NCBI RefSeq assembly: GCF_022429625.1
Contig: NZ_CP092483.1
Coordinates: forward strand, 1,302,001-1,366,000
Reading direction: 5' to 3'
DNA: 64,000 bases
Origin: Devosia lacusdianchii
GTDB taxonomy: Bacteria > Pseudomonadota > Alphaproteobacteria > Rhizobiales > Devosiaceae
Below, in pieces: positions 34,836-45,078 of this stretch (position 1 is the first letter of the stretch; every line of letters starts with the position of its first letter). The notes under the pieces are model-generated. The model saw only the letters and a program-made list of their open reading frames with translations, made no database searches and had not been told where the DNA came from. The position numbers and the translations under genes are program-made.

Positions 34836-35865
34836 GCCAGCCCATCCTTTCCGTCCGCGATCTCACCACCAGCTTCTTTTCCCAGCGCGGCGAAGTGCAG
34901 GCCGTGCGCGGCGTCAGCTTCGATGTCCATCCCGGCGAGATCCTAGGCATTGTCGGCGAAAGCGGCTCCGGCAAGTCCATCACCTGCATGTCCATTCTGC
35001 GCCTGCTCAAGTCCACCGGCCGCATCAAGGGCGGGTCGGCCATGTTCGACGGCCAGGATCTCATGGCACTCGATCAGGACGATCTGCGCGATATCCGTGG
35101 CAACAAGATCGGCATGATCTTCCAGGACCCGATGACCTCGCTCAATCCCACCCTCACCGTGGGCGAACAGGTCATCGAAACCATCCTGCGCCACCGCAAG
35201 GTCACCCGCGCCCAGGCCCGCGCCCGCGCCATCGAACTGTTCGAACTGGTCCGTATCCCCTCGGCCGCCGAACGCCTCAAATCCTACCCACATGAATTCT
35301 CCGGCGGCATGCGCCAGCGCGTCATGATCGCCATCGCGTTATCCTGCGACCCAAAACTGCTGATCGCCGACGAACCCACTACCGCGCTCGACGTCACCAT
35401 CCAGCGCCAGATCCTCGGCCTGCTGAAAGACCTGCAGAAGCGCCTGGGCATGGCCATCATCCTCATCACCCACGATCTCGGCGTCATCGCCGAAGTCACC
35501 GACCGCATCGTCGTCATGTATGGCGGCCTCATGATGGAAACCGGCCCCGTCCGCGACCTCTTCGCCACGCCGATGCACCCCTATACACAAGGGTTGCTCG
35601 CCTCGGTCCCCGACCTGCGCGACGACACCCACAAGCGCCTGACGCCCATCCCCGGTAGCCCGCCCGACATGGCCCATCCGCCAACGGGCTGCCCCTTCAC
35701 CCCAAGATGCCCCCACGCCATGCGCCAATGCGCAGCCGCCCTGCCGCCGATTTTCGGCGAAGGGCAGGGCGCAAGATGCTGGCTCCACCACCCGGATGCC
35801 CCGCCATCTTCCCTTCTCCCCCTCGTGGGAGAAGGTGCCCGAAGGGCGGATGAGGGGGCCTTGTC

Positions 35866-35869
<4 letters not shown>
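34832..35869 (+). CDS. oppD: Oligopeptide ABC transporter ATP-binding protein (OppD-type)
   Basis: 345 residues from the ATG at 34832. Walker A GESGSGKS, signature [15 protein letters not shown], Walker [15 protein letters not shown], and the C-terminal Fe-S-type cysteine segment [14 protein letters not shown]...CW. After the normal end (CWLHHPDAP) about 19 more residues ([20 protein letters not shown]) are encoded by a palindromic repeat. It overlaps oppF by ATGA. Confidence 0.92.
35808..35862. repeat. Family B palindromic repeat inside the 3' end of oppD
   Basis: The inverted core CCCTTCTCCCC-CTCGT-GGGAGAAGG is followed by a conserved tail GTGCCCGAAGGGCGGATGAGGG, which also occurs inverted at 50.35-50.4 kb. 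The repeat is translated as the last ~19 residues of OppD. Confidence 0.7.
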
Positions 35870-36930
<1,061 letters not shown>

Positions 36931-37026
36931 GCTGACGCAAGAATACTGCCAGCAAACCACCAGCTTGCTGGCGGCAAATACAACGAAAGGGCCGGAAGAA
37001 CCGTCCCCAAAACAAGGAGAGAAAGC

Positions 37027-38607
37027 ATGACCAAGCATTTCCTGCCGCTGCTCACAGCGGCCTTCCTCGCCACCACATCAGGCGCTTTCGCCGCGGGTGA
37101 ACTGACCTATGTGGTCAATAACGAGTCCGCCAAATACGATCCCGGCACCACTGCCGAGACCTTTGCCGCGCCCATCATCGGCAACACCTTTGAAGGCCTC
37201 GTTCGCTTCGACGCCAATGGCGAAATCGTCCCCGCTCTGGCTGAAACCTGGGAAGTCTCCGAAGACGGCCTGACCTATACCTTCCACCTGCGCGACGCCA
37301 AGTGGAGTGACGGCAAGCCCGTCGTGGCGGGCGATTTCGTCTATGCCTGGACCCGCGTGCTCAATCCCGCCACCGCCGCCATGAACGCCCCGATGCTCTA
37401 TTCCATCGTCGGCGCCCAGGAGCATTTCGACGCCGGCGGCAAGGGTGACATCTCCGTCTCCGCCCCCGACGACAAGACGCTGACCTTCACGCTCAAGGCC
37501 CGCGTCCCTTACATGATGCAGCTCTTGACCTACACGACCTTCTTCCCGGTCCGCGAAGACGTGGTCACCGCCGATCCCGAAGGCTGGACCCGCAATCCGG
37601 CCACCTTCATCGGCACTGGCCCGTTCCGGGTCACCGAGTTCAACCAGGGCGAGTCCGTTGTCTTCGAGAAGAACCCCGAATATTACGACGCTGACGCCGT
37701 TTCCCTCGACAAGCTCACCTTCCGCCTGATCCCCGATCCGGCAACCGCTCTCGCGGCCATGGAAGCCGGCGACGTCGACGGCATCGAATCTGTCCCCGCC
37801 CCGGAAATCCCTCGCCTTTCGGTTGAATCCGATGCCTTCATGGTCGTCCCGGCTCTCGGCACCACCTATGCCTTCTTCAATCCGCACCAGGCGCCGCTTG
37901 ATAACCTCAAGGTCCGCGAAGCCCTCTCCATGGCCATCGACCGCGAGGAAATCGTCGAGTTCGTGCTCCAGTCCGCCGATATTCCGGCATTGGGCGTCGT
38001 GCCTCCTGGCATGACCTTTGGCGGCAAGGACTTCACCGAGGGCCGTGACACCTTCGGTCTCGCCCCCACCGCAGAAGTCGAAGCCGCCCAGGCCATGCTG
38101 GCCGAAGCCGGCTACCCCAATGGCGAAGGCTTCCCGGACACCCTGTTCGTCACCTACTCGTCCCCGCCGATCGAGAAGCTGCTCGAAGCCATTCAGCAGA
38201 TGTGGAAGGAAAACCTCAACATCGACGTCCAGATCCAGGCGTCCGAGTGGCAGGTCTTCTACCCTGAAGTGCAGAAGGTCGAGTATCAGATCGCCCAGAT
38301 GGGCTGGGGCGCCGACTATCCGCACCCCATGACCTTCCTCGACAACTTCGTCACCGGCAGCCCGAACAACCTCGCCAACTGGTCCAACCCCGACTATGAC
38401 GCCGCCATCGCTGCCGCCAAGGCAACCGGCGACGAAGCCGAGTCAGTGGCCGAAATGCAGAAGGCCGAGGCCATCCTGATGAACGACCATATCATCCTGC
38501 CGCAGTACCACCGCTACAACTACATGATGATGAGCCCCAAGGTGACCGGCTTCTGGCGCTCAACGCTGAACGTGCCGTACTTCCGCGATGCGGTGATCGC
38601 TGAGTAA
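37027..38607 (+). CDS. oppA: Oligopeptide ABC transporter, periplasmic binding protein (family 5)
   Basis: 526 residues with a Sec signal peptide (MTKHFLPLLTAAFLATTSGA, cleavage near residue 22). SBP family 5 features are YTFHLRDAKWSDGKPVVAGDF, FIGTGPFRVTEFNQGESVVFEKNPEYY and REALSMAIDREEIVE. The ATG has a strong ribosome site (AAGGAGAG). It is the last gene of the opp operon, 96 bases after oppF. A paired REP element follows. Confidence 0.92.
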   Translation: MTKHFLPLLTAAFLATTSGAFAAGELTYVVNNESAKYDPGTTAETFAAPIIGNTFEGLVRFDANGEIVPALAETWEVSEDGLTYTFHLRDAKWSDGKPVVAGDFVYAWTRVLNPATAAMNAPMLYSIVGAQEHFDAGGKGDISVSAPDDKTLTFTLKARVPYMMQLLTYTTFFPVREDVVTADPEGWTRNPATFIGTGPFRVTEFNQGESVVFEKNPEYYDADAVSLDKLTFRLIPDPATALAAMEAGDVDGIESVPAPEIPRLSVESDAFMVVPALGTTYAFFNPHQAPLDNLKVREALSMAIDREEIVEFVLQSADIPALGVVPPGMTFGGKDFTEGRDTFGLAPTAEVEAAQAMLAEAGYPNGEGFPDTLFVTYSSPPIEKLLEAIQQMWKENLNIDVQIQASEWQVFYPEVQKVEYQIAQMGWGADYPHPMTFLDNFVTGSPNNLANWSNPDYDAAIAAAKATGDEAESVAEMQKAEAILMNDHIILPQYHRYNYMMMSPKVTGFWRSTLNVPYFRDAVIAE

Positions 38608-38651
38608 TCAAACGGGGTGTCGGGTATCCCGGCACCTCTCCACCCACCGCG

Positions 38652-38736
38652 CGTCACCCTCGGGCTTGACCCGAGGGCCCTTCACTTGCCGATCGCGTTC
38701 AACTGCAGCCCCCTCGGATCAGGCCCGAGGGTGACG
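38652..38736. repeat. Paired REP-like element (BIME-like), copy 3
   Basis: CGTCACCCTCGGG-CTTGA-CCCGAGGG (38652-38677) faces a slightly diverged copy (38711-38736). It is the same structure as at 21.1 kb, here between oppA and putR. Confidence 0.8.
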
Positions 38737-38813
38737 ACCGCGTTGCGATGATGGTCATCACAACATCAGGAGGGCGCGCCAGGACCTCTTGAGATTTGGC
38801 TCAGGCTGAGCCG

Positions 38814-38893
38814 AAAATGGTGGTTTGCGAGAACCGGAGCGGAGCGTACATCAGTACGTGAGCACCGGAAGCGCAGCAAACCGCCGTTTGCAG
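38814..38893. repeat. Long imperfect palindrome in the oppA-putR gap
   Basis: A ~77-base hairpin-forming segment. The outer arms are AAATGGTGGTTTGC (38815-38828) and GCAAACCGCCGTTT, and inside is GCGTAC-ATCA-GTACGT. CCGGAGCG and GCACCGG make intermediate pairs. It appears once in this window. It has the look of a dispersed intergenic repeat or structured RNA. With REP copy 3 it fills most of the 314-base gap. Confidence 0.5.
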
Positions 38894-38921
38894 GCCAGCA
38901 TCAGCCAAATATCAGCTGGTC

Positions 38922-39389
38922 CTACTCCTCATCCCCCTTAACCGCCTCCATCGACACATGCGTACTCGTATGCGCCACATGCGGCAGCGCCGAGATCCGC
39001 TCTCCCAGCACCTCCCGATAGTCCGCAATATCCTTGGTCCGCACCTTGAGCAGGTAGTCGAAGCTCGACGCGATCATATGCGCCTGCTCCACCTCCGGGA
39101 TCGCCCGCACGGCCTTGTTGAACGATGTCAGCGCCGCCTTGCGCGTATCGCTGAGCTTCACCTCGACAAACGCCACATGCGGCAGCCCCAGGCGCTTGGG
39201 ATCGATCACCGCCCGGTATCCCAGAATATACCCCGCCTTCTCCAGCCGCGTGATCCGCGCCTGGCATGGCGTCTTGCTCAGGTTTACCCGCCGGCTGAGC
39301 TCCGCCACGCTGATCCGCCCATCCCGCGCCAATTCATCGAGAATATTGCGATCGATCTGGTCCAAAGTCTCGTAGCTGACCGTTTTCAT
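38922..39389 (-). CDS. putR: Lrp/AsnC-family regulator of proline use (PutR)
   Basis: 155 residues. The N-terminal helix-turn-helix is at about 10-60 (DQIDRNILDELARDGRISVAELSRRVNLSKTPCQARI), followed by the ligand-binding RAM domain (about 75-150). Divergent from putA with a 161-base gap, as for PutR, the proline-responsive Lrp-type activator of putA in Agrobacterium and Rhodobacter. A direct repeat GCGAAAC-GCCT-GCGAAAC lies in the gap (about 39453-39470) and may be part of its binding region. Confidence 0.88.
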   Translation of the reverse strand: MKTVSYETLDQIDRNILDELARDGRISVAELSRRVNLSKTPCQARITRLEKAGYILGYRAVIDPKRLGLPHVAFVEVKLSDTRKAALTSFNKAVRAIPEVEQAHMIASSFDYLLKVRTKDIADYREVLGERISALPHVAHTSTHVSMEAVKGDEE

Positions 39390-39550
39390 GGCGATTTGTC
39401 CTAGCCTGATCCCTCACGATAACGTCTTGCGCCGCCTCACGCCATCACATCAGGCGAAACGCCTGCGAAACTCGTGTCATTCTCCGCTCAATTAGTAGAC
39501 CTTATGGTGAACCTGTCGAACCATGAGGTCGTGCCCCGGAGCCGCCGCCA

Positions 39551-42500
39551 GTGTCCAACATCGCCACCGCCCGCCAATCGATCCGCGCCCGCAACCTGGC
39601 CGACGAAACCCAGCTCGTGCGCAGCCTGATCACAGACACCGGCCTCACCGAAGCCGACCGCTCCGCCATTTCCGCCCACGCGCAAAAGCTGGTCGAAACC
39701 GTCCGCTCCGGCAATCGCCTCGGACTGATGGAGAGCTTCCTCGCCGAATACGGCCTCGCCACCGACGAGGGCGTTGCCCTCATGTCGCTCGCCGAAGCGC
39801 TCCTCCGCGTGCCCGATGCCGAAACCGTCGATGCCCTCATCCACGACAAGGTCGGTGGCTCCAATTGGGCCGGCCATTTCGGCGCTTCGTCCAACCAGCT
39901 CGTCAATTTCTCGTCCTGGGCCCTCAGCCTCACCGCCGACGTGCTCGGCGATCCCGAGGTCGGCCCCAAAAACGCGCTGCACCGCGCCGTCGCCCGCCTC
40001 GGCGAGCCGGTCATCCGCACTGCCGTCGGCCAGGCCATGCGCCTTCTCGGCAGCCAGTTCGTCTTCGGCCGCACCATCGACGAGGCCATCACCAACGCCA
40101 GAAAGCCCGAATCCCTCGGCTACCGCTACTCCTACGACATGCTCGGCGAGGCCGCCCGCACCGGTGAAGACGCCGCGCGTTATTTCGACGCCTATGCCCG
40201 TGCCATAGCCAGCCTCGCCCCCCATTGCATCGCCAGCTCGGTCCGCGAAAACCCCGGCATTTCCGTAAAACTCTCGGCGCTCCACCCGCGCTACGAGTTC
40301 GCGCAACGCCACCGCGTCATGACCGAACTCGTTGAAGCGACTCGCAAACTCGCCCTGGCCGCCAAGGCCGCCAATATGGGCTTCAACATCGACGCCGAAG
40401 AAGCCGATCGCCTCGATCTCTCCCTCGACATCATCGCCGAAGTCCTCGCCACCCCCGAACTGGCTGGTTGGGACGGCTTCGGCGTCGTCGTCCAGGCCTA
40501 TGGCAAGCGCGTCCTGCCGCTGATCGACTGGCTCGACGCTACGGCCAAATCACTCGACCGCCGCATCATGGTCCGCCTGGTCAAGGGCGCCTATTGGGAT
40601 GCCGAGATCAAGCGCTCGCAGGTGCTCGGCCTGCCCGATTACCCGGTCTTCACCCGCAAGGCTTCCACCGACATCAGCTATATCGCCGCCGCCAGGCGGC
40701 TCTTCGCGTCCTCTTCCATCTACCCGCAATTCGCCACGCACAACGCCCACACCGCCGCCGCCGTGCTGCATCTCGCTGCGCAGGCGGGCCGCTTCAACGA
40801 CACCTACGAGTTCCAGCGCCTCCACGGCATGGGCGAGCGCCTGCACGAAGTCCTGCGCACAAATCATGGCACCCGCACTCGCATCTACGCTCCGGTGGGC
40901 GCCCACAAGGATCTGCTCGCCTATCTCGTCCGCCGCCTGCTCGAAAACGGCGCCAATGGCTCCTTCGTCTACCAGATCGCCGACGAAGACATTCCCGCCG
41001 CAGTGGTCGCCGAAGACCCGATCGCCAAAGTGCTCTCCCTCGGCGACGCCATCCCCAACACGGCCATTCCGGCGCCATCTGCCATCTTCGGCACCCGCCG
41101 CAACTCCGCCGGCCTCGACCTCACCGACTCGATCGCCTTCCCGGAGATGGATACAGCCCGTTCAGCATTCCGGACCACCCAGTGGCACGCCTCGCCGCTA
41201 GTGGCTGCCCATCACCCCCTCCCAACCTCCCCCATCAAGGGGGAGGTGCCGTCCGGTGGGCAAAACGCGATCCAGTCCCAGGAGTGGAGCGGTACCTCCC
41301 CCTTGATGGGGGAGGCTAGGAGGGGGTGGGGCCGCACACACGAAGCTCAGAATCTCACCAACCCCGCCAATCCCGCCGACCACCTCGGCTCCGTCACCAA
41401 CGCCACCCCCGATGACGTAGCCACCGCCATCGCGTCCGCCACCGCCTCCACCTGGCCCCAGACCCCGGTGGCAACCCGCGCCAATCTCCTGCGCACCGTG
41501 GCCGACCTCTACGAGGTCAACCGCCCCGAACTCTTCGCCCTCCTCACCCGCGAGGCCGGCAAGTCCTGGGCCGACGCCGTCGCCGAGGTCCGCGAGGCCG
41601 TGGACTTCCTGCGCTACTACGCGGCTGAAGCCGAGGGTCAAATCCTGGCTGCCCCGCGCGGCCCCTTCGCCGCCATCTCGCCGTGGAATTTCCCGCTGGC
41701 CATCTTCACCGGCCAGATCGCCGCGGCCCTCGTCGCCGGCAATCCCGTCCTCGCCAAGCCCGCCCCGCAGACCCCGCTCATCGCCTTCCGCGCCGTCCAG
41801 TTGATGCACGAAGCCGGCATCCCGCCTGACGCCATCCAGCTTCTCCCCGGCGCCGGCGAAGTCGGCACCGCACTCACCAGCAACCCTGCCATCTCGGGCG
41901 TCGTCTTTACAGGCTCGCTCCCCACCGCCCGCCGCATCGATCGCGCCATGGCGGCCAATCTCGCCCCCACCGCGCCGCTGATCGCCGAAACCGGCGGCCT
42001 CAACGCCATGATAGTCGATTCCACCGCTTTGCCCGAACAGGCCGTGCGAGACATCCTGGCCTCAGCCTTCCAATCCGCCGGCCAGCGCTGCTCGGCCCTG
42101 CGCATCCTCTACCTCCAGGAAGACGCCGCCGAACGCACCATCGAAATGCTCAAAGGCGCCATGGACGAGCTGACCCTGGGCAATACCTGGGACCTCGCCA
42201 CCGATATCGGCCCGGTCATCGACGAACCCGCGCGGGCAAAAATCCAAGCTCATATCGATGGTTACGAGCGTTCGGGGAATCTGATTCATAAGTTGAGCGC
42301 GCCAGGGCAGGGCACCTTCGTCGCCCCCACGGTCCTCCGCGTCAAAGGCATCGCCGCCATCCCGGAAGAAATCTTCGGCCCCGTGCTCCACGTCGCCACC
42401 TTCAAGGCCGACGAGCTCGACGCCGTCATCGCGGCCATCAACGCCTCCGGCTACGGCCTCACCTTCGGCATGCACACCCGTATTTCCTCGCGCGTCCGCT

Positions 42501-43051
42501 CGGTGTCCAACACCGTCCGCGCAGGCAATATCTATATCAACCGCAACCAGATCGGCGCGGTCGTCGGCTCGCAGCCCTTTGGCGGCGAGGGCCTCTCCGG
42601 CACGGGCCCCAAGGCCGGCGGCCCGCATTACCTGCCGCGCTTCACCCAGGAGCAGGGGGACGTGCAGACCCGGCCATCGCAGCTCCCGGGCCCAACGGGG
42701 GAAAGCAATATTCTCCACACAGCTCCGCGTGGCACTTTGCTGTGCCTTGGGCCGTCAGCTGCCGACAAACAGGCGCAGGCCACCATGGCCGCCATGCTGG
42801 GCAATACCGCCATCCTTGCGGAGCTCGACGTCGACGCCGTCGCCCACGCCCGCACCTTCGAGGCAGTTGCCTATTTCGCCGAAGACGATGCCCTCCGCGC
42901 CATCCGCATCGCCCTCAGCAGCCGCGACGGCGCAATCATCCCGCTGATCACCTCACCCGACGAGGTCAATCGCCTGCTCATCGAACGCCACGTCTGCATC
43001 GACACCACCGCCGCCGGCGGCAACGCCAGCCTGATGGCGCAGGCCGGGTAG
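39551..43051 (+). CDS. putA: Bifunctional proline dehydrogenase / pyrroline-5-carboxylate dehydrogenase PutA
   Basis: 1166 residues from a GTG. The FAD-dependent proline dehydrogenase barrel is at about 170-540, with VKLSALHPRYEFAQ and RLVKGAYWDAEIK and the tail motif RRNSAGLDL. The NAD-dependent aldehyde dehydrogenase is at about 600-1060, with FAAISPWNFPLAIF and the catalytic cysteine C847 (SAGQRCSALR). Together they oxidise proline to glutamate, which NAD-GDH can use. No N-terminal DNA-binding domain, consistent with a separate PutR. Residues about 555-600, between the two enzymes, are encoded by an inserted palindromic repeat. Confidence 0.95.
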   Translation: MSNIATARQSIRARNLADETQLVRSLITDTGLTEADRSAISAHAQKLVETVRSGNRLGLMESFLAEYGLATDEGVALMSLAEALLRVPDAETVDALIHDKVGGSNWAGHFGASSNQLVNFSSWALSLTADVLGDPEVGPKNALHRAVARLGEPVIRTAVGQAMRLLGSQFVFGRTIDEAITNARKPESLGYRYSYDMLGEAARTGEDAARYFDAYARAIASLAPHCIASSVRENPGISVKLSALHPRYEFAQRHRVMTELVEATRKLALAAKAANMGFNIDAEEADRLDLSLDIIAEVLATPELAGWDGFGVVVQAYGKRVLPLIDWLDATAKSLDRRIMVRLVKGAYWDAEIKRSQVLGLPDYPVFTRKASTDISYIAAARRLFASSSIYPQFATHNAHTAAAVLHLAAQAGRFNDTYEFQRLHGMGERLHEVLRTNHGTRTRIYAPVGAHKDLLAYLVRRLLENGANGSFVYQIADEDIPAAVVAEDPIAKVLSLGDAIPNTAIPAPSAIFGTRRNSAGLDLTDSIAFPEMDTARSAFRTTQWHASPLVAAHHPLPTSPIKGEVPSGGQNAIQSQEWSGTSPLMGEARRGWGRTHEAQNLTNPANPADHLGSVTNATPDDVATAIASATASTWPQTPVATRANLLRTVADLYEVNRPELFALLTREAGKSWADAVAEVREAVDFLRYYAAEAEGQILAAPRGPFAAISPWNFPLAIFTGQIAAALVAGNPVLAKPAPQTPLIAFRAVQLMHEAGIPPDAIQLLPGAGEVGTALTSNPAISGVVFTGSLPTARRIDRAMAANLAPTAPLIAETGGLNAMIVDSTALPEQAVRDILASAFQSAGQRCSALRILYLQEDAAERTIEMLKGAMDELTLGNTWDLATDIGPVIDEPARAKIQAHIDGYERSGNLIHKLSAPGQGTFVAPTVLRVKGIAAIPEEIFGPVLHVATFKADELDAVIAAINASGYGLTFGMHTRISSRVRSVSNTVRAGNIYINRNQIGAVVGSQPFGGEGLSGTGPKAGGPHYLPRFTQEQGDVQTRPSQLPGPTGESNILHTAPRGTLLCLGPSAADKQAQATMAAMLGNTAILAELDVDAVAHARTFEAVAYFAEDDALRAIRIALSSRDGAIIPLITSPDEVNRLLIERHVCIDTTAAGGNASLMAQAG
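41211..41332. repeat. Family B palindromic repeat inserted in frame within putA
   Basis: The left part has CACCCCCTCCCAACCTCCCC and an inner ATCAAGGGGGAGGT. The right part mirrors it with ACCTCCCCCTTGATGGGGGA and AGGAGGGGGTG. The pair forms one ~117-base inverted repeat (41213-41329). It stays in frame and encodes a Pro/Gly-rich linker between the two PutA enzymes. A near-identical left part stands at 48.28-48.33 kb. Confidence 0.85.
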
Positions 43052-43067
43052 AGGGGATCTCTCAGTC

Positions 43068-43220
43068 GTCACCCTCCCCCTTGTGGGGAGGGAAGCGAGA
43101 TAGGACTTAGCGTTTGCTAAGTCCGTTGAATCGAGCAGGGTGGGGGTATCTCTCCGCGAGTTCAATTCAAGCGGCCCACCCCCACCCTTGATCCCTCCCC
43201 ACAAGGGGGAGGGTGTCGAC
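43068..43220. repeat. Family B palindromic repeat, long form, between putA and the M24 peptidase
   Basis: CACCCTCCCCCTTGTGGGGA, then GGGAAGCGAGATAGGACTTA, a small dyad (GACTTAGC...GCTAAGTC), GAGCAGGGTGGGGGTATCTC, and the inverted closing half CCCTCCCCACAAGGGGGAGG. The long form recurs at 46.05-46.19 kb. Confidence 0.85.
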
Positions 43221-43290
43221 TGCGCCAATGTCTCCAGTGCCTCTCGCCAACGACAATCAGCCACCCACCCCAACCCCACCCCGAGCCACC

Positions 43291-44391
43291 ATGACCACCA
43301 TCCTTGCCAGCCGCCTCGACAGCCTCCGTGCCCGCATGGCCGCCACTGCCACCGATCTGGTGGTCATCGGCCCCTCCAGCCACATGGTCTACCTGGCCGA
43401 TCTCTCCCCTCACGGCGACGAGCGCCCGGTCCTCCTCATGGTGTCGCCCACCTTTGCCGGCTTCCTCATGCCCGCGCTCAACGTCGATAGCGCCCGCCAG
43501 CACACCGACCTGCCTTTCTTCCCCTGGACCGACGCCGACGGCCCATCCGCCGCTCTGGAAGAACTGCTGGCCGCCACCGGCATCGACCGCACCGCGCCTT
43601 CCATCGTCCTTGACGAGACCATGCGCACCGATTTCGCCCTGCTCGTCCTCGATGCACTCCCCGGCGCTATCAGGCGCTTCACCGACGACACGGTCGGCTA
43701 CCTCCGTTCCCGCAAGGATGCCGCCGAGTATCGCGCCCTCAAGAAAAGCGCCGTTCTCAACGATGCCGCCATGGCCGCCGGATTCGCCGCCCTGCGCCCC
43801 GGCATCACCGAGCGCGAAGTGGCCACCGTGATCCGCGACTTCTACAAGGCCAATGGCGCGACCACTGAATTCTGCAGCGTCTGCTTCGGCCAGAACGGTG
43901 CCTTCCCGCATCATCACACCGGCGAGACCCAGCTCAAGGACGGCGACGCCGTGTTGATCGATACCGGCGCCCGCATTTACGGCTACCCATCCGACATGAC
44001 CCGCGTCGGTTATTACGGCTCGGCACCAGAGGGCTTCGGCCAGATCCACTCCATCCTCGACCGTGCCGTTGAAGCCGCCATCAAAGCCGCCCATGCCGGC
44101 GCCCGTGCCAGCAGCGTCGACAAAGCCGCGCGCGACGTCATCACCTCAGCCGGCTACGGCCCCAATTTCCTCCACCGCACTGGCCACGGCCTCGGCATCG
44201 ACATCCACGAAGGCCCCTACATCACCGCCACCGCCGACACGGTGCTCGAAGAAGGCATGGTCTTCTCCATCGAGCCGGGCATCTACCTCCAGGGCCAGTT
44301 CGGTCTGCGGCTCGAGGAAATCGTCATCATCCGCAACGGCGTCGCCGAAATCCTCTCCGATATGCCTCGCACCGCAGTGGCTGGCGGCTAA
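43291..44391 (+). CDS. M24-family metallopeptidase (Xaa-Pro aminopeptidase/hydrolase type)
   Basis: 366 residues from the ATG at 43291; an ATG at 43228 would add 21 Pro-rich residues. The creatinase-like N-domain covers about 1-130 and the pita-bread catalytic domain about 140-360. The metal ligands are visible: the two Asp of DTGARIYGYPSDMTR, the His of HRTGHGLGIDIHEG, and the Glu of SIEPGIY and LRLEEI. It probably cleaves X-Pro peptides, feeding proline to PutA just upstream. An ectoine-hydrolase-type or related amide substrate is also possible. Confidence 0.85.
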   Translation: MTTILASRLDSLRARMAATATDLVVIGPSSHMVYLADLSPHGDERPVLLMVSPTFAGFLMPALNVDSARQHTDLPFFPWTDADGPSAALEELLAATGIDRTAPSIVLDETMRTDFALLVLDALPGAIRRFTDDTVGYLRSRKDAAEYRALKKSAVLNDAAMAAGFAALRPGITEREVATVIRDFYKANGATTEFCSVCFGQNGAFPHHHTGETQLKDGDAVLIDTGARIYGYPSDMTRVGYYGSAPEGFGQIHSILDRAVEAAIKAAHAGARASSVDKAARDVITSAGYGPNFLHRTGHGLGIDIHEGPYITATADTVLEEGMVFSIEPGIYLQGQFGLRLEEIVIIRNGVAEILSDMPRTAVAGG

Positions 44392-44454
44392 GCTGCTCCA
44401 ATCGCGATGTCATCCCGGCGTCGAAACGAGATTGCACCCACACCCACCGGCCGG

Positions 44455-44494
44455 GTTCCTCCCCCTATCAGGGGGAGGCTAGGAGGGGGTACCC
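44455..44494. repeat. Family B palindromic repeat, short form, before the GNAT gene
   Basis: TTCCTCCCCCTATCAGGGGG, then AGGCTAGGAGGGGGTACC, preceded by CACCGGCCGG. The same flank and body recur at 54.32-54.37 kb. Confidence 0.8.
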
Positions 44495-44511
44495 CCCGGA
44501 AGGACTGTTCA

Positions 44512-45024
44512 ATGCCCCCAATCCTCGCCACCGACCGCCTCATCCTGCGCGCGCACACGGCCGCCGACTTCGCCGGCTGTTGCATCCTGTGGGCCAACCC
44601 CGAAGTCACCCGCTTCATCGGCGGGCGTCCCAGCACACCTGAAGAAGTCTGGTCGCGCATCCTGCGCTATGTCGGCCACTGGCAACTTCTGGGTTACGGC
44701 TATTTCGTCGCCACCGATCGCCAGACCGGCACCATCATGGGCGAATTCGGCCTCGCCGATTTCCACCGCGATATCGAGCCTCCATTGGGCGAAGCCCCGG
44801 AGGCCGGCTGGGTGCTGCTGCCGCAGCATCACGGCAAGGGCATCGCCAGCGAGGCTCTGTCGGCCGTCCTCACCTGGGCCGACCAATCCATGTCGCGCAC
44901 GGTCTGCCTGATCGATCCCGAGAACACGCCATCGCTCAACCTGGCGGCAAAGTTAGGTTATCGCGAATATGGGCGCACGACCTACAAGGACCACCCGTCG
45001 ATCCTCTTGGAGCGGTCCCGCTAG
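44512..45024 (+). CDS. GNAT-family N-acetyltransferase (RimJ/RimL-like)
   Basis: 170 residues from the ATG at 44512, which has a good ribosome site (GGAAGGA). It begins ILATDRLILRAHTAADF, as in RimJ/RimL-type acetyltransferases. The acetyl-CoA loop is LLPQHHGKGIASEAL, and the late segment PENTPSLNLAAKLGYREYG is characteristic. The substrate (protein N-terminus or small amine) is unknown. It follows the M24 peptidase by 120 bases. Confidence 0.87.
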   Translation: MPPILATDRLILRAHTAADFAGCCILWANPEVTRFIGGRPSTPEEVWSRILRYVGHWQLLGYGYFVATDRQTGTIMGEFGLADFHRDIEPPLGEAPEAGWVLLPQHHGKGIASEALSAVLTWADQSMSRTVCLIDPENTPSLNLAAKLGYREYGRTTYKDHPSILLERSR

Positions 45025-45078
45025 CATCAAAAAACACGGTGTCATCCCGGCCTCCGCCGGAATGACAATGTCGTTAAG

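Noticed and set aside
43068..43220. CRISPR-like appearance of repeated CCCTCC/GGGAGG blocks in 41-50 kb
   Set aside because: The units are inverted, of unequal length and widely spaced, with no regular spacers and no cas genes. They are palindromic repeats.
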